Shown here piece by piece: positions 7,845 through 16,529 of a stretch of 64,000 nt of DNA. The notes under the pieces were generated by a model. It saw only the letters and a list, made by a program, of their open reading frames with translations, was not told the origin of the DNA and searched no databases. Location: positions 1-64,000 of the forward strand of contig JACJXP010000004.1 of the NCBI GenBank assembly GCA_020636575.1, in the 5' to 3' direction. This DNA comes from Chitinophagales bacterium. Its GTDB lineage: Bacteria > Bacteroidota > Bacteroidia > Chitinophagales > Chitinophagaceae. A program made the position numbers and the translations under genes. Numbering within the stretch: the stretch's first letter is position 1; the number at the start of each line of letters is the position of its first letter.

Positions 7845-8354
7845 TCAAGCTTCTTTGCGGAATTTCTTTTTCTTGTTGCTGAGATAAGCATCCAGTAAAA
7901 ATAATCCCAGTATAATATTCACTACAAAAAAAGCATTCACCCATGTGTTATTAAAAATTTTACTGAAGTCTACCTTTTGCAGGTTATCAGCAATTGTATT
8001 GGATCCACCGCTGCTCCAATCCATTTGACTGAAACCATATATAAGCGCCGATACTATTAAGGAAATGAAAAAGATACCGATACCCCAGATGATGTTCTTA
8101 TTGATATAGGATTTTGTAGCAGGGGCAATATGCTGTTTGGCAATTTCTTCCATTACATTTTTGGTAAAACGCATAGAAGGGGCATCCAGCTCTGCCGATG
8201 TAAGTAAACTATTTACTTCCAGCAGCTCATTGTATTTTTTTTCCCACTCCTGTTGTGTCTGCAACAGGTTTTCGATCAGTGTTTTTTCTTCTGCTGAGGA
8301 AAGACCGTCAATATACTCCCACAAACGTTCCTCCATATTACGGTTAGTATCCAT
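7845..8354 (-). CDS. Putative membrane-bound anti-sigma factor
   Basis: A 169-aa protein encoded directly downstream (5-bp gap) of an ECF sigma gene. The cytoplasmic N-terminal half (about 1-80) is helical and acidic, with EERLWEYIDGLSSAEEK near the start as in anti-sigma domains. Two membrane segments follow (about 88-110, IIWGIGIFFISLIVSALIYG, and 138-158, WVNAFFVVNIILGLFLLDAY), with a short extracytoplasmic loop between. No zinc-binding HxxxCxxC is present, so it is not a canonical ZAS protein. Role inferred from context: it would sequester the sigma factor until an envelope signal arrives. Confidence 0.7.
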   Translation of the reverse strand: MDTNRNMEERLWEYIDGLSSAEEKTLIENLLQTQQEWEKKYNELLEVNSLLTSAELDAPSMRFTKNVMEEIAKQHIAPATKSYINKNIIWGIGIFFISLIVSALIYGFSQMDWSSGGSNTIADNLQKVDFSKIFNNTWVNAFFVVNIILGLFLLDAYLSNKKKKFRKEA

Positions 8355-8359
8355 GATTG

Positions 8360-8941
8360 TTAATTTAAATCTTTTACTTCATGTGAAAAATAAGTTTCCA
8401 TCTTTTCTTTTAATCTTGTCCTGGCCCTGTGCAATCTCACTTTTGCTGTATTAGTTTCTATTCCCAGGATCATAGCGATCTCTTCAAGGGTCTGCTCTCC
8501 TTTATAAAACAGGTTAATGATAGCGGCATCATCGGGATTAAGCATATTTATGGCTTTTGTCACCATATTTGCTTTTGATTTCTGTTCTGCCATTATCACC
8601 TGGTTATGCCCTGCATTCATATCAGCAGTTTCAAATACCTTTTCATTATCCAATGATGCTACATTCAGCTTTCTTTTTCTCAAAAAGCTGATCGCAGTAT
8701 TATTAGCAATGGTATAAAGCCAGGTGGAGAATTTAGAATTGCCCTTAAAATCAGCCAGGTATTTATATGCTTTTACAAACACATCCTGTGCTATTTCTTC
8801 TGCATCTTCCCTTGATCTCACCACTTTGATACACAGGCTGAATACATAGCTGCTGTACTTTTCCACCAGTTCGGCGTAAGCAGCCTGGTTACCCTTTAGC
8901 ACATTGCTAATGATCTCATTATCATTAAATCCGGCAGACAT
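8360..8941 (-). CDS. ECF-type RNA polymerase sigma factor
   Basis: A 193-aa sigma-70 family protein. Region 2 (about 22-90) contains the core-binding and -10 recognition stretch AEEIAQDVFVKAYKYL and FSTWLYTIANNTAISFLRK. Region 4 (about 125-178) carries the helix-turn-helix LEEIAMILGIETNTAKVRLHRARTRL in its usual place. There is no region 1 or 3, as expected for ECF factors. It is co-transcribed with the putative anti-sigma gene. A promoter 8 bp before its ATG has the same sequence and spacing as two promoters of the divergent gene at 9179, so autoregulation is likely. The -10-like box is so close to the ATG that the transcript should be leaderless or nearly so. Confidence 0.92.
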   Translation of the reverse strand: MSAGFNDNEIISNVLKGNQAAYAELVEKYSSYVFSLCIKVVRSREDAEEIAQDVFVKAYKYLADFKGNSKFSTWLYTIANNTAISFLRKRKLNVASLDNEKVFETADMNAGHNQVIMAEQKSKANMVTKAINMLNPDDAAIINLFYKGEQTLEEIAMILGIETNTAKVRLHRARTRLKEKMETYFSHEVKDLN

Positions 8942-8948
8942 CTGGAGG

Positions 8949-8978
8949 TAAGACTACGGGTTGGTCACTAAGGTTACA
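8949..8978 (-). promoter_or_regulatory. Predicted ECF promoter of the sigma operon
   Basis: On the minus strand TGTAACC (8978-8972), a 16-bp spacer and AGTCTTA (8955-8949). The boxes and spacer length are shared with two plus-strand promoters at 9038 and 9104. The expected start point coincides with the sigma ATG at 8941. Confidence 0.65.
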
Positions 8979-9037
8979 GGTACAAAGTACAGTAATTCAA
9001 TATATTCAATAGATCTTCCTTTTTTTGAATGGCAAGC

Positions 9038-9067
9038 TGTAACCTGTGCTTTTAAGCCGGAGTCTTA
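9038..9067 (+). promoter_or_regulatory. Predicted ECF promoter 1 of the 9179 gene
   Basis: TGTAACC (9038-9044), 16-bp spacer, AGTCTTA (9061-9067): both boxes are identical to the promoter of the divergent sigma operon. Confidence 0.65.
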
Positions 9068-9103
9068 AACATTGTTAGCGATCAAAAAAAGTTCTTTTCT
9101 GGC

Positions 9104-9133
9104 TGTAACCTGTTCTTAACAGGTGATGTCATA
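9104..9133 (+). promoter_or_regulatory. Predicted ECF promoter 2 of the 9179 gene
   Basis: TGTAACC (9104-9110), 16-bp spacer, TGTCATA (9127-9133). It lies 66 bp after promoter 1 and would give a leader of about 40 nt to the ATG at 9179. Confidence 0.6.
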
Positions 9134-9178
9134 AAGAGCAAACACAAACAAAATTATTCAAACAATAAAACTGAATTT

Positions 9179-9556
9179 ATGCACGGAGGAGAAGTTTTAG
9201 TACCAATTGTCCTGTTTGCCGGAGGTTTTGCAATGATATTTGGCATTGTTTACCTGAAAACAAGGCAAAACCTTGCTATGATAGAAAAGGGGATGAACCC
9301 GAAAGAATTTGCCAACCGTCCCGCACCCTATAAAAACCTGAAATGGGCTTTATTATTAATTGGTGCTGGTATGGGATTGTTCCTGGCTTATTTATTGGAT
9401 AATTATGTTTTGAACAACCCGGGAGGTTCCTATGATCATGATGGAAGAAATGTGCCCATCTATTTTTCCTTGATCGCCATTGGCGGTGGCCTGGGACTTT
9501 TTGGTTCCTACAGAATGGAAAAGAAATGGTGGGATGAAAATAAAGATAAGATCTAA
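9179..9556 (+). CDS. Small three-TM membrane protein (DUF6249-like), ECF target
   Basis: A 125-aa inner-membrane protein with three hydrophobic segments: about 6-26 (EVLVPIVLFAGGFAMIFGIV), 52-73 (LKWALLLIGAGMGLFLAYLL) and 93-108 (YFSLIAIGGGLGLFGS). A short polar linker contains MIEKGMNPKEF, a motif seen in many small Bacteroidota membrane proteins that accompany ECF sigma genes (DUF6249-type, from memory). It is divergent from the sigma operon, with two promoters that match it, so it is probably a regulon member or part of the signalling loop. It ends in a good terminator. Its molecular role is unknown. Confidence 0.75.
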   Translation: MHGGEVLVPIVLFAGGFAMIFGIVYLKTRQNLAMIEKGMNPKEFANRPAPYKNLKWALLLIGAGMGLFLAYLLDNYVLNNPGGSYDHDGRNVPIYFSLIAIGGGLGLFGSYRMEKKWWDENKDKI

Positions 9557-9575
9557 CCGGCTTCTTATGAAGGTA

Positions 9576-9605
9576 AAGGCAATCCGCAAAGGGTTGCCTT
9601 TTTTA
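9576..9605 (+). terminator. Terminator after the 9179 gene
   Basis: AAGGCAATCC (9576-9585) pairs with GGGTTGCCTT (9591-9600), with one T-G pair, and is followed by TTTT. It overlaps the last codon of the convergent S41 protease gene. Confidence 0.8.
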
Positions 9606-11201
9606 TTGGCTGATCAGTTCTGTTGCTTTTGTGATAACATTATCGTCACTGCTCAGTACTTCATAAAAACCAGAATCTCTCCATTTATATCTTGCCAAAG
9701 ACGCTTTTAATCTAAGCTCAATGATAGCTTTTTCTGTAGGAGTGGCTTTTATAAAGCCAGTGGTATCACCGGCGAGACTTTTTAGCAGGCCATCCCATAA
9801 CTCATTATTATTACTGTAATCTTTGAGGTATTCTTTTACAGATTTATACTGATCAAACTTTGCTTTATGTCCCAGGTAGTAATTATAAACATAACTACCA
9901 AATCCTCCATGACTGATCAGGCTAAAGGTTTTACGGATAGCACGACTTGTATCATAGGGAACAAAAACATCCGGGGAGATGCCGTCGCCACCATATAAAG
10001 TATCATTACATGAGTTAGTGTATTGTTTTCCATTATTTTTTGCTTTCAGGGAATCAGCAGATAACATTTCGCCATTGCTGAAACGATCCCATAGCTCATC
10101 CATATATACTTTCTTTCCTTTTTCATATGAACGCTGAATGCTTCGGCCCAAAGGCGTATAATATCTTGCTACAGTAAGGCGAACAGCAGAACCATCACTC
10201 AGGGGATATTGTTCCTGCACCAATCCTTTGCCAAATGTTCTTCTGCCCACAATAGTGGCCCGGCACCAGTCCTGTAAGGCACCGGCCAATACTTCACTTG
10301 CACTGGCGGAAAGTTCATCCACCAGCACAACCACTTTGCCTTCTTCCATAATGCCCGGCCTTTTGCAGCGGTATTCTCTTTTTTTACTGTTTACACCTTG
10401 TGTGTAAACGATCAGTTTATCACCGTCTAAAAACTCATCGGCCATATCAACTGCTTCATCCATCAGGCCGCCACCATTTCCCCGTAGGTCAAATACAAGA
10501 TGTTGCATCCCTTTTTTCTTCAAAGCTTCCATCGAAGCCATAAACTCTTCATAACTGGTTTTGGAAAACTTGTTCAGTTTCAGGTAGCCGATGTTATTTG
10601 TGATCATATAGGCAGCATCGATCGATGAAACGGGAATAGTTCCCCGGGTCACACTCACTGTTTTCATTTGTTTGTCCCGCATGACCTTTAGTGCTACCTC
10701 AGATCCACTGGGCCCTTTAATAAATTTTTTGATCAAATCGCTGGAAAGATCTTTTCTTACCAATGCGGAATCATTCACCGTAATGATCTTATCTCCGATC
10801 TGCAGACCGGCTTTATCGCTTGGTCCGTTGGGGATAACGTAAACAACATTTACTGTGTCATTAAATACATTGAATTCAACACCGATACCATCAAAACTGC
10901 CTTCCAGTTCTTCATTGGCAGCTGCCAGGTCAACAGGAGGAAAATAAACTGAATGAGGGTCGAGTTCATTTATCATTTCCCGGATCGCCTTTCCTTCGAG
11001 GGAGTCCATTTGTACGGAATCAACATATCTTAACTGGATCAGGTCAACTACTTCCTGCAAAGCGCCTCTTTTATCGGCTGCAAAGAACCCACGGCCATTG
11101 CCGCCGCGGCTATTTAACTGATAACCCAAAAACATACCTGCGACCATTACAATAGAAAAAATCAACGGAAGCCAAACCTGCAGCTTTTTATTGCCCATCA
11201 T
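9603..11201 (-). CDS. S41 family C-terminal processing peptidase
   Basis: A 532-aa Tsp/CtpA-type serine protease. An N-terminal membrane anchor/signal segment (about 8-28, WLPLIFSIVMVAGMFLGYQL) leads into a PDZ domain (about 100-190, with YVIPNGPSDKAGLQIGD). The protease core follows: FDLRGNGGG near 240, then the Ser-Lys dyad S300 (ELSASASE) and K325 (TFGKGLVQ), with the usual 25-residue spacing. The C-terminal ~150 residues are a family-typical extension. It is exported to the periplasm, where such enzymes degrade or trim envelope proteins at their C-termini. The start is ATG 11201; ATG 11198 is equally possible. Confidence 0.93.
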   Translation of the reverse strand: MMGNKKLQVWLPLIFSIVMVAGMFLGYQLNSRGGNGRGFFAADKRGALQEVVDLIQLRYVDSVQMDSLEGKAIREMINELDPHSVYFPPVDLAAANEELEGSFDGIGVEFNVFNDTVNVVYVIPNGPSDKAGLQIGDKIITVNDSALVRKDLSSDLIKKFIKGPSGSEVALKVMRDKQMKTVSVTRGTIPVSSIDAAYMITNNIGYLKLNKFSKTSYEEFMASMEALKKKGMQHLVFDLRGNGGGLMDEAVDMADEFLDGDKLIVYTQGVNSKKREYRCKRPGIMEEGKVVVLVDELSASASEVLAGALQDWCRATIVGRRTFGKGLVQEQYPLSDGSAVRLTVARYYTPLGRSIQRSYEKGKKVYMDELWDRFSNGEMLSADSLKAKNNGKQYTNSCNDTLYGGDGISPDVFVPYDTSRAIRKTFSLISHGGFGSYVYNYYLGHKAKFDQYKSVKEYLKDYSNNNELWDGLLKSLAGDTTGFIKATPTEKAIIELRLKASLARYKWRDSGFYEVLSSDDNVITKATELISQ

Positions 11202-11292
11202 AATCCTTTATTGCTTAATTTGATGCAAAATAGAGAAAAGTTAATAGTTCACTGAAAGACTATACAGTTATATAACCGCAAATGAATGGGAT

Positions 11293-12135
11293 ATGCCAGT
11301 GGTCAAATTAATTGCAGACAGCGGCGCTACAAAAACAGAATGGTGTCTTCTTAAGGGAAACCGAAGGCAAACGATCTTCACCCAGGGGATCAGCCCTTAT
11401 TTCCTGGATACGGATCAAATAGCAGATCTACTTGAAAAAGAGCTAAAACCTGTAATAAAGAAAACACAGGTTGATGAGATATATTATTATGGTACCGGTT
11501 GTGCCAACCCAGACAATATCCGATCAGTTAAAAAAGCATTGAAAAAAGCATTGAATGCGCCCAAAATAGAAGTGACCCATGACCTGATGGCGGCAGCCAG
11601 GTCGCTTTGCGGAAAGGAGAAAGGTATAGCCTGTATCCTTGGAACAGGCTCCAACTCCTGTTATTTTGATGGAAAGAAGATCGTTAAGAACAGCCCCGGA
11701 TTGGGTTATGTGCTGGGAGATGAAGGCAGCGGGGCCTATCTCGGCAAAAAAGTGATCCAACATTATTTGTACAACACTTTTGATGAAGAATTGAGGGCCA
11801 GGTTTGATGCCAGTTTTACAACCACACCGGCAGAGATATTGGAAAGTGTATATAAAAAACCATTACCCAACCGCTACCTGGCCAGCTATGCCCGTTTTCT
11901 TGCAGAAAACCGCGGCCACTATATGATCGAGAATATTTTGGAGGATGGTATAAATGATTTCTTCTTTTATCACCTTTGCAAGTACAATGAGATATGGAAA
12001 GTGCCGGTACATTTTACGGGAGGCGTCAGTTTTGGATTTAGTGATGTTATTAAAGAACTTTGCAATAGTTATGAGTTTGAAATAGGCAGCGTAACGCAAA
12101 ACCCAATGATAGGACTTATTGAATATCACCAATAA
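11293..12135 (+). CDS. BadF/BadG-type ATPase, likely N-acetylglucosamine kinase
   Basis: A 280-aa ASKHA-fold sugar kinase. It has the phosphate-1 loop ADSGATKTEW near the N-terminus, YYYGTGCANPD near 60, the phosphate-2 loop ILGTGSNSCYFDG near 120 and GDEGSGAYLGK near 145, with the adenosine motif HFTGGVSFGF near 240. Members of this family in Bacteroidota phosphorylate N-acetylglucosamine or related amino sugars. The next gene (10 bp away) encodes MurQ, so a role in recycling cell-wall amino sugars is likely (inference from context). It is divergent from the S41 protease gene. Confidence 0.85.
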   Translation: MPVVKLIADSGATKTEWCLLKGNRRQTIFTQGISPYFLDTDQIADLLEKELKPVIKKTQVDEIYYYGTGCANPDNIRSVKKALKKALNAPKIEVTHDLMAAARSLCGKEKGIACILGTGSNSCYFDGKKIVKNSPGLGYVLGDEGSGAYLGKKVIQHYLYNTFDEELRARFDASFTTTPAEILESVYKKPLPNRYLASYARFLAENRGHYMIENILEDGINDFFFYHLCKYNEIWKVPVHFTGGVSFGFSDVIKELCNSYEFEIGSVTQNPMIGLIEYHQ

Positions 12136-12145
12136 AAATGCCATT

Positions 12146-12961
12146 ATGGCTTTTGAAAAGATCACTGAATTACCCGGACCGTATCGACATCTGGAAGACT
12201 TAAAGATCGGAGAAATATTACAACACATCAATGACGAAGATGCACTTGTGCCTGTTGCCATTAAAAAGTCACTTTCGCAAATAGAAGAAATAACAGAGGC
12301 GATAACCGATAGAATATTGATGGGTGGAAGATTATTTTACATTGGCGCCGGGACAAGCGGAAGATTAGGCATACTTGATGCCAGTGAATGGCCGCCTACT
12401 TTTGGCGTATCACGGCAATTGGTCACCGGTATTATTGCGGGCGGCGAAAAAGCCATGACAGCAGCAATTGAAAATGCTGAGGATGATACAGAACAAGGCT
12501 GGAAGGATCTTCAGTCAAATGGTATCAGCCAAAAAGATGTGGTCATTGGCATTACTGCCAGCGGAACTACTCCTTATGTAATAGCAGCATTAAATCAATG
12601 TAAGGTTCATGGTATCATCACCGGCAGCATTTCCTGTAATCCAGATTCTCCTATCAGCAAAGTAGCCGATTACCCGATTGAAGTAGTTACAGGTCCGGAA
12701 ATTGTGACAGGAAGTACCAGGATGAAGGCAGGAACAGCGCAAAAACTGGTATTGAACATGATCTCTACAACTGTGATGATCAAGCTCGGAAGGGTAGAAG
12801 ATAACCGCATGGTGAATATGCAACTAACGAACGATAAGTTGATTGACAGGGGAGTGAAAATGCTGATGGAAAAAACAGGTATTGCCGATTACGAATCGGC
12901 AAAAGAACTCTTGTTAAAGCATGGCAGCGTAAAAAAAGCGGCTGATTCAGTTGTGGGGTAA
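12146..12961 (+). CDS. murQ: N-acetylmuramic acid 6-phosphate etherase
   Basis: A 271-aa SIS-domain enzyme that removes the lactyl ether from MurNAc-6-phosphate to give GlcNAc-6-phosphate in peptidoglycan recycling. Diagnostic blocks are YIGAGTSGRLGILDASEWP (about 60-78, with the catalytic Glu), AGGEKAMTAAIENAEDD, VIGITASGTTPYV and TGSTRMKAGTAQKLVLN. The frame also opens from a TTG at 12119 that overlaps the kinase stop, but ATG 12146 fits the family start (MAFEKITE). It is slightly shorter than the E. coli enzyme. It forms an operon with the preceding kinase. Confidence 0.93.
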   Translation: MAFEKITELPGPYRHLEDLKIGEILQHINDEDALVPVAIKKSLSQIEEITEAITDRILMGGRLFYIGAGTSGRLGILDASEWPPTFGVSRQLVTGIIAGGEKAMTAAIENAEDDTEQGWKDLQSNGISQKDVVIGITASGTTPYVIAALNQCKVHGIITGSISCNPDSPISKVADYPIEVVTGPEIVTGSTRMKAGTAQKLVLNMISTTVMIKLGRVEDNRMVNMQLTNDKLIDRGVKMLMEKTGIADYESAKELLLKHGSVKKAADSVVG

Positions 12962-12995
12962 GTTAGTTCTCCATATATTGCATGTATATAAAGCA

Positions 12996-13073
12996 GTGAT
13001 ACAACAGTCTTCACATATTACTTTCTCTTTTGTTGTTAGTACAACTACTACAACTATTACAACAACCCGTTAA
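12996..13073 (+). CDS. thrL: Threonine-rich leader peptide of the thr operon
   Basis: A 25-codon frame from GTG 12996 to TAA 13071-13073. Its last ten sense codons are ACA ACT ACT ACA ACT ATT then ACA ACA ACC CGT: eight Thr and one Ile. This composition is the hallmark of thr operon leader peptides, which sense charged tRNA-Thr and tRNA-Ile. It lies 87 bp before thrA and overlaps the hairpin at 13062-13080. The exact start codon is uncertain because no in-frame ATG exists; GTG 12996 is the best choice. Confidence 0.7.
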   Translation: MIQQSSHITFSFVVSTTTTTITTTR

Positions 13074-13133
13074 GGGTTGTACATTTTCATACCACTACAT
13101 GGGCATATTGCTATAAGATCAGGAAGGTCTTTT
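13030..13133 (+). promoter_or_regulatory. Attenuator region of thrABC
   Basis: Hairpin A pairs ACAACCC (13062-13068) with GGGTTGT (13074-13080), directly over the last Thr codons and stop of the leader peptide. An alternative pairing of TTGTTGT (13030-13036) with ACAACAA (13059-13065) excludes hairpin A. A later weak hairpin AAGATC/GGTCTT (13115-13131) is followed by TTTTC and U-rich sequence, and may be the terminator. The layout fits ribosome-mediated attenuation; the exact fold is inference. Confidence 0.6.
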
Positions 13134-13160
13134 CATTATTCATTTATTCAAACACAAACA

Positions 13161-15608
13161 ATGCAGGTTTTAAAATTCGGAGGCAGTTCAGTTGCAGATG
13201 CGGAAAATATCAGGAAAGTGATATCGATTGTCAGGGAGGCTATGACCAAAGACAAAACGGTAGTGGTGGTTTCAGCCATGGGAGGGGTTACTGATCTTTT
13301 ACTGGGATCAGCTCAGCTTGCTGCAAATGCCGATGATACTTATAAAGAAAAATTGCAACTGGTGGAACAGCGGCACCTGGAATTGGTAAAGCAATTAATA
13401 CCCGTGGCGCAACAAAGCAGGTTGTTGAGTCTTGTAAAAAAATCATCTAATGAGATAGAAGACACCTGTAATGGTATCTATATGTTGGGAGAGTTGACCG
13501 CCCGGTCAAAAGACAGGATCAGCGCTTATGGGGAATGGTTATCGTCACGCATCATCGCAGAAGCAATGAATGCAGAAAATATACCGGCTGCCTGGAAAGA
13601 TGCCAGAGAACTTATTACTACCGATTCATCTTATACAACAGCTGAAGTAGATGTTGTACAAACAGATAATAATATCCATCAATACTTTGATCAGGAGAAA
13701 AGTGAATTGATCGTTGTTCCGGGTTTTATCGCCAGGAACGGTGAAGGGATCACCACTACTTTGGGAAGAGGAGGTTCTGATTATACAGCTGCTATCCTGG
13801 CGGCAGCGCTCAATGCAAAAGTGCTGGAAATATGGACAGATGTAAGTGGTATGATGACAGCAGATCCGAGGCTGACAAACAATGCCCGTATCATTCAGAA
13901 TATTTCTTACCAGGAAGCTATGGAGCTTTCACATTTCGGCGCTAAGGTCATTTACCCACCTACCATTCAGCCGGTGATGAGCAAAAATATCCCCGTTCAT
14001 ATCAAGAACACATTTGCGCCTGGAGATGAAGGCACGGTGATCAATAGTTTACCCGTAACTAATGGGAATATCGTACGAGGCATCTCAGTGATCGGTCATA
14101 TTTCATTGATCAGCCTGGAAGGAAGTGGCATGATCGGCATACCGGGTTTTTCAAAAAGATTATTTGAAGCGTTGAGCAATGCAAAGATCAATGTGATCCT
14201 AATAACCCAAAGTTCATCTGAACATTCCATTTGTGTAGGTGTGGAAAGTAATTACACACAAAAGGCAAAGGAGGTAGTGGACACCGCTTTTTCAAATGAG
14301 ATCAGGCTGCAGAAAGTGGAACCACTGAAAGTGGAAACAGGGTTGTCCATTGTTGCCCTGGTGGGTGAGAATATGAAAAATCACACCGGTGTAAGCGGAA
14401 GAATGTTTGGGGCAATGGGTAGAAACGGTGTCAACATCAGGGCCATTGCGCAGGGATCTTCTGAGAAAAATATTTCTGCAGTCATTGCTGCTAATGATGC
14501 CCGTAAAGCTGTGAATGTATTGCATGAAGAATTTTTTGAAACAACTTACAAACAGGTAAACCTTTTTATAATTGGTGTCGGAAATGTGGGTTCCAAATTG
14601 CTTAATCAGTTACAACAACAACTACAGTTTTTGCAGGAACAATCACATTTACAGGTAAGGGTGATCGGCTTAAGTAACAGCCGTAAAATGGTACTAAATG
14701 ATGAAGGCATTGCTATCCAGAACTGGAAAGAACAACTGGATACAGGAGTGCCGGCCAATTTACAGCAATTTGCAGATGAGATCATTCAAAGAAATTTACG
14801 CAATAGCATTTTTGTTGATATTACTGCCAGCGATGCTGTTGCAGATATGTATGGTACGCTTCTGCAAAAAAGCATTTCCGTGATTGCCTGTAACAAAGTA
14901 GCAGCTTCATCAGCCTATCACAATTACAAAAAACTAAAAGATATTGCCAGGGAATACAGTTGCCAGTTTCTTTTTGAAACAAATGTGGGCGCCGGTTTGC
15001 CGGTTATTGCTACTATCAATGATCTTGTGCATAGCGGCGACAGAATTAATAAGATACAGGCAGTGCTAAGTGGCACATTAAATTTTGTATTTAATAATTA
15101 TGATGGCAAAAGAAAGTTTGCTGAGATAGTTAAGCAGGCGCAGGATGAAGGATATACTGAACCAGATCCAAGGCTTGACCTGGGCGGTACTGATGTAATG
15201 AGAAAGATACTCATATTGGCAAGGGAAGCAGGTTATACTTTAGAAATGGATGATGTTCGTAATAATTCATTTATGCCGGAGTCATTAATGATGATCGATG
15301 AGCTTGGCGTTTTTTATAGTGAAATGGCAAAAATGGAGGATCATTTCAGGAAACTGTTTGAAGAAGCTGAACAAAAAGGTTGTAAGCTGAAGTTTGTAGC
15401 GGAATTTAATAATGGGGAGGCTTCGGTGGGGTTACAACATATCGATCCTGCAAATGATCTGTATCATCTTTATGGGAAAGACAATGTTGTTTTATTTTAC
15501 ACTGACCGATACAAAGAGCAGCCATTGGTGATAAAAGGAGCAGGTGCCGGGGCTGATGTAACAGCCAGTGGTGTATTTGCAGATATAATCAGGGCCAGCA
15601 AAATTTAA
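13161..15608 (+). CDS. thrA: Bifunctional aspartate kinase / homoserine dehydrogenase
   Basis: An 815-aa fusion that catalyses the first and third steps from aspartate towards threonine. The kinase domain begins MQVLKFGGSSVADAENI and includes VVPGFIARNGEG and TTLGRGGSDYTA (residues 1 to about 290). Two ACT regulatory domains follow (about 310-460; VILITQSSSEHSICVGV). The dehydrogenase domain (about 465-815) starts with the NAD(P) loop IIGVGNVGSKLL and holds ETNVGAGLPVI and the LSGTLNFVFNNY block. The frame extends upstream to a TTG at 13077, but ATG 13161 matches the family N-terminus. It is the first gene of thrABC, preceded by an attenuator-type leader. Confidence 0.96.
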   Translation: MQVLKFGGSSVADAENIRKVISIVREAMTKDKTVVVVSAMGGVTDLLLGSAQLAANADDTYKEKLQLVEQRHLELVKQLIPVAQQSRLLSLVKKSSNEIEDTCNGIYMLGELTARSKDRISAYGEWLSSRIIAEAMNAENIPAAWKDARELITTDSSYTTAEVDVVQTDNNIHQYFDQEKSELIVVPGFIARNGEGITTTLGRGGSDYTAAILAAALNAKVLEIWTDVSGMMTADPRLTNNARIIQNISYQEAMELSHFGAKVIYPPTIQPVMSKNIPVHIKNTFAPGDEGTVINSLPVTNGNIVRGISVIGHISLISLEGSGMIGIPGFSKRLFEALSNAKINVILITQSSSEHSICVGVESNYTQKAKEVVDTAFSNEIRLQKVEPLKVETGLSIVALVGENMKNHTGVSGRMFGAMGRNGVNIRAIAQGSSEKNISAVIAANDARKAVNVLHEEFFETTYKQVNLFIIGVGNVGSKLLNQLQQQLQFLQEQSHLQVRVIGLSNSRKMVLNDEGIAIQNWKEQLDTGVPANLQQFADEIIQRNLRNSIFVDITASDAVADMYGTLLQKSISVIACNKVAASSAYHNYKKLKDIAREYSCQFLFETNVGAGLPVIATINDLVHSGDRINKIQAVLSGTLNFVFNNYDGKRKFAEIVKQAQDEGYTEPDPRLDLGGTDVMRKILILAREAGYTLEMDDVRNNSFMPESLMMIDELGVFYSEMAKMEDHFRKLFEEAEQKGCKLKFVAEFNNGEASVGLQHIDPANDLYHLYGKDNVVLFYTDRYKEQPLVIKGAGAGADVTASGVFADIIRASKI

Positions 15609-15611
15609 AAC

Positions 15612-16529
15612 ATGAAAAAAGTAAGGGTACATAGTCCTGCTACTGTAGCTAACCTCGTTTGTGGATTTGATATCCTGGGAATGGCGCTGTCGGCTCCCTA
15701 TGATATTATGGACCTGGTATTAACAGAACAACCCGGTATAATCATTCATAACGAGGATGAATTTGGCTTACCTACAGACCCTGAGAAGAATGTGGCTGGT
15801 GTGGTTTTATTATCTGTGTTGGAAAAAATTCAGCAACCTATCGGTTTTGATTTAACAATAAAAAAGCAAATAAAGCCGGGTAGTGGTATTGGCTCCAGTG
15901 CTGCCAGTGCTGCCGGAGCAGCAGTTGCGGCCAACCATTTGTTGGGTAATATTTTCTCAACTGACGAAATGGTATTATTGGCTATGAACGGAGAGAAACT
16001 GGCGTCCGGCGTAAAACATGCTGATAATATTACACCGTGTATAAAAGGGGGTATTAGTCTCATCCGTTCCATTCATCCGCTGGATATAATTTCTATACCG
16101 GCTCCGGATCTGTATGTAACGATAGTTCATCCGCAAATTGAAGTGCGGACATCTGATGCCAGGGAAATACTACGTCAGCAGGTAATGCTTAAGGATGCGA
16201 TAAAACAATGGGGAAATATTGCAGGCCTGGTAACCGGGTTTATACAAAAGGATCATGATCTGATAAGCCGTTCATTGGAAGATGTGATCATAGAGCCTGT
16301 GAGAAGTATCCTTATTCCGGGTTTCGATGAAGTAAAAAAATGTTCATTAGAAGCCGGGGCCCTGGGAGGAGGAATATCCGGCTCGGGACCATCCGTATTC
16401 ATGTTAAGCAAGGATGAGAGTACAGCTATACAGGTTGAATCAGTAATGAAGGATGTGTATAACAGAATAGGTATCGATTATCATACTTACGTAACAACTA
16501 TTAATCATAAAGGAGTTGAAATACTTTAG
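15612..16529 (+). CDS. thrB: Homoserine kinase
   Basis: A 305-aa GHMP kinase that phosphorylates homoserine. The N-terminal RVHSPATVANLVCGFDILG and the ATP loop PGSGIGSSAASAAGA (about 94-108) are diagnostic, and GGGISGSGPSVFML (about 255-268) is the third GHMP motif. It starts 3 bp after the thrA stop and overlaps the thrC start by 14 bp, so the three genes are translationally linked. Confidence 0.95.
   Translation: MKKVRVHSPATVANLVCGFDILGMALSAPYDIMDLVLTEQPGIIIHNEDEFGLPTDPEKNVAGVVLLSVLEKIQQPIGFDLTIKKQIKPGSGIGSSAASAAGAAVAANHLLGNIFSTDEMVLLAMNGEKLASGVKHADNITPCIKGGISLIRSIHPLDIISIPAPDLYVTIVHPQIEVRTSDAREILRQQVMLKDAIKQWGNIAGLVTGFIQKDHDLISRSLEDVIIEPVRSILIPGFDEVKKCSLEAGALGGGISGSGPSVFMLSKDESTAIQVESVMKDVYNRIGIDYHTYVTTINHKGVEIL

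Noticed and set aside
13077..13160. 28-residue N-terminal extension of ThrA
   Set aside because: It starts at a TTG inside the attenuator hairpin, and ATG 13161 gives the family N-terminus MQVLKFGGSSV.
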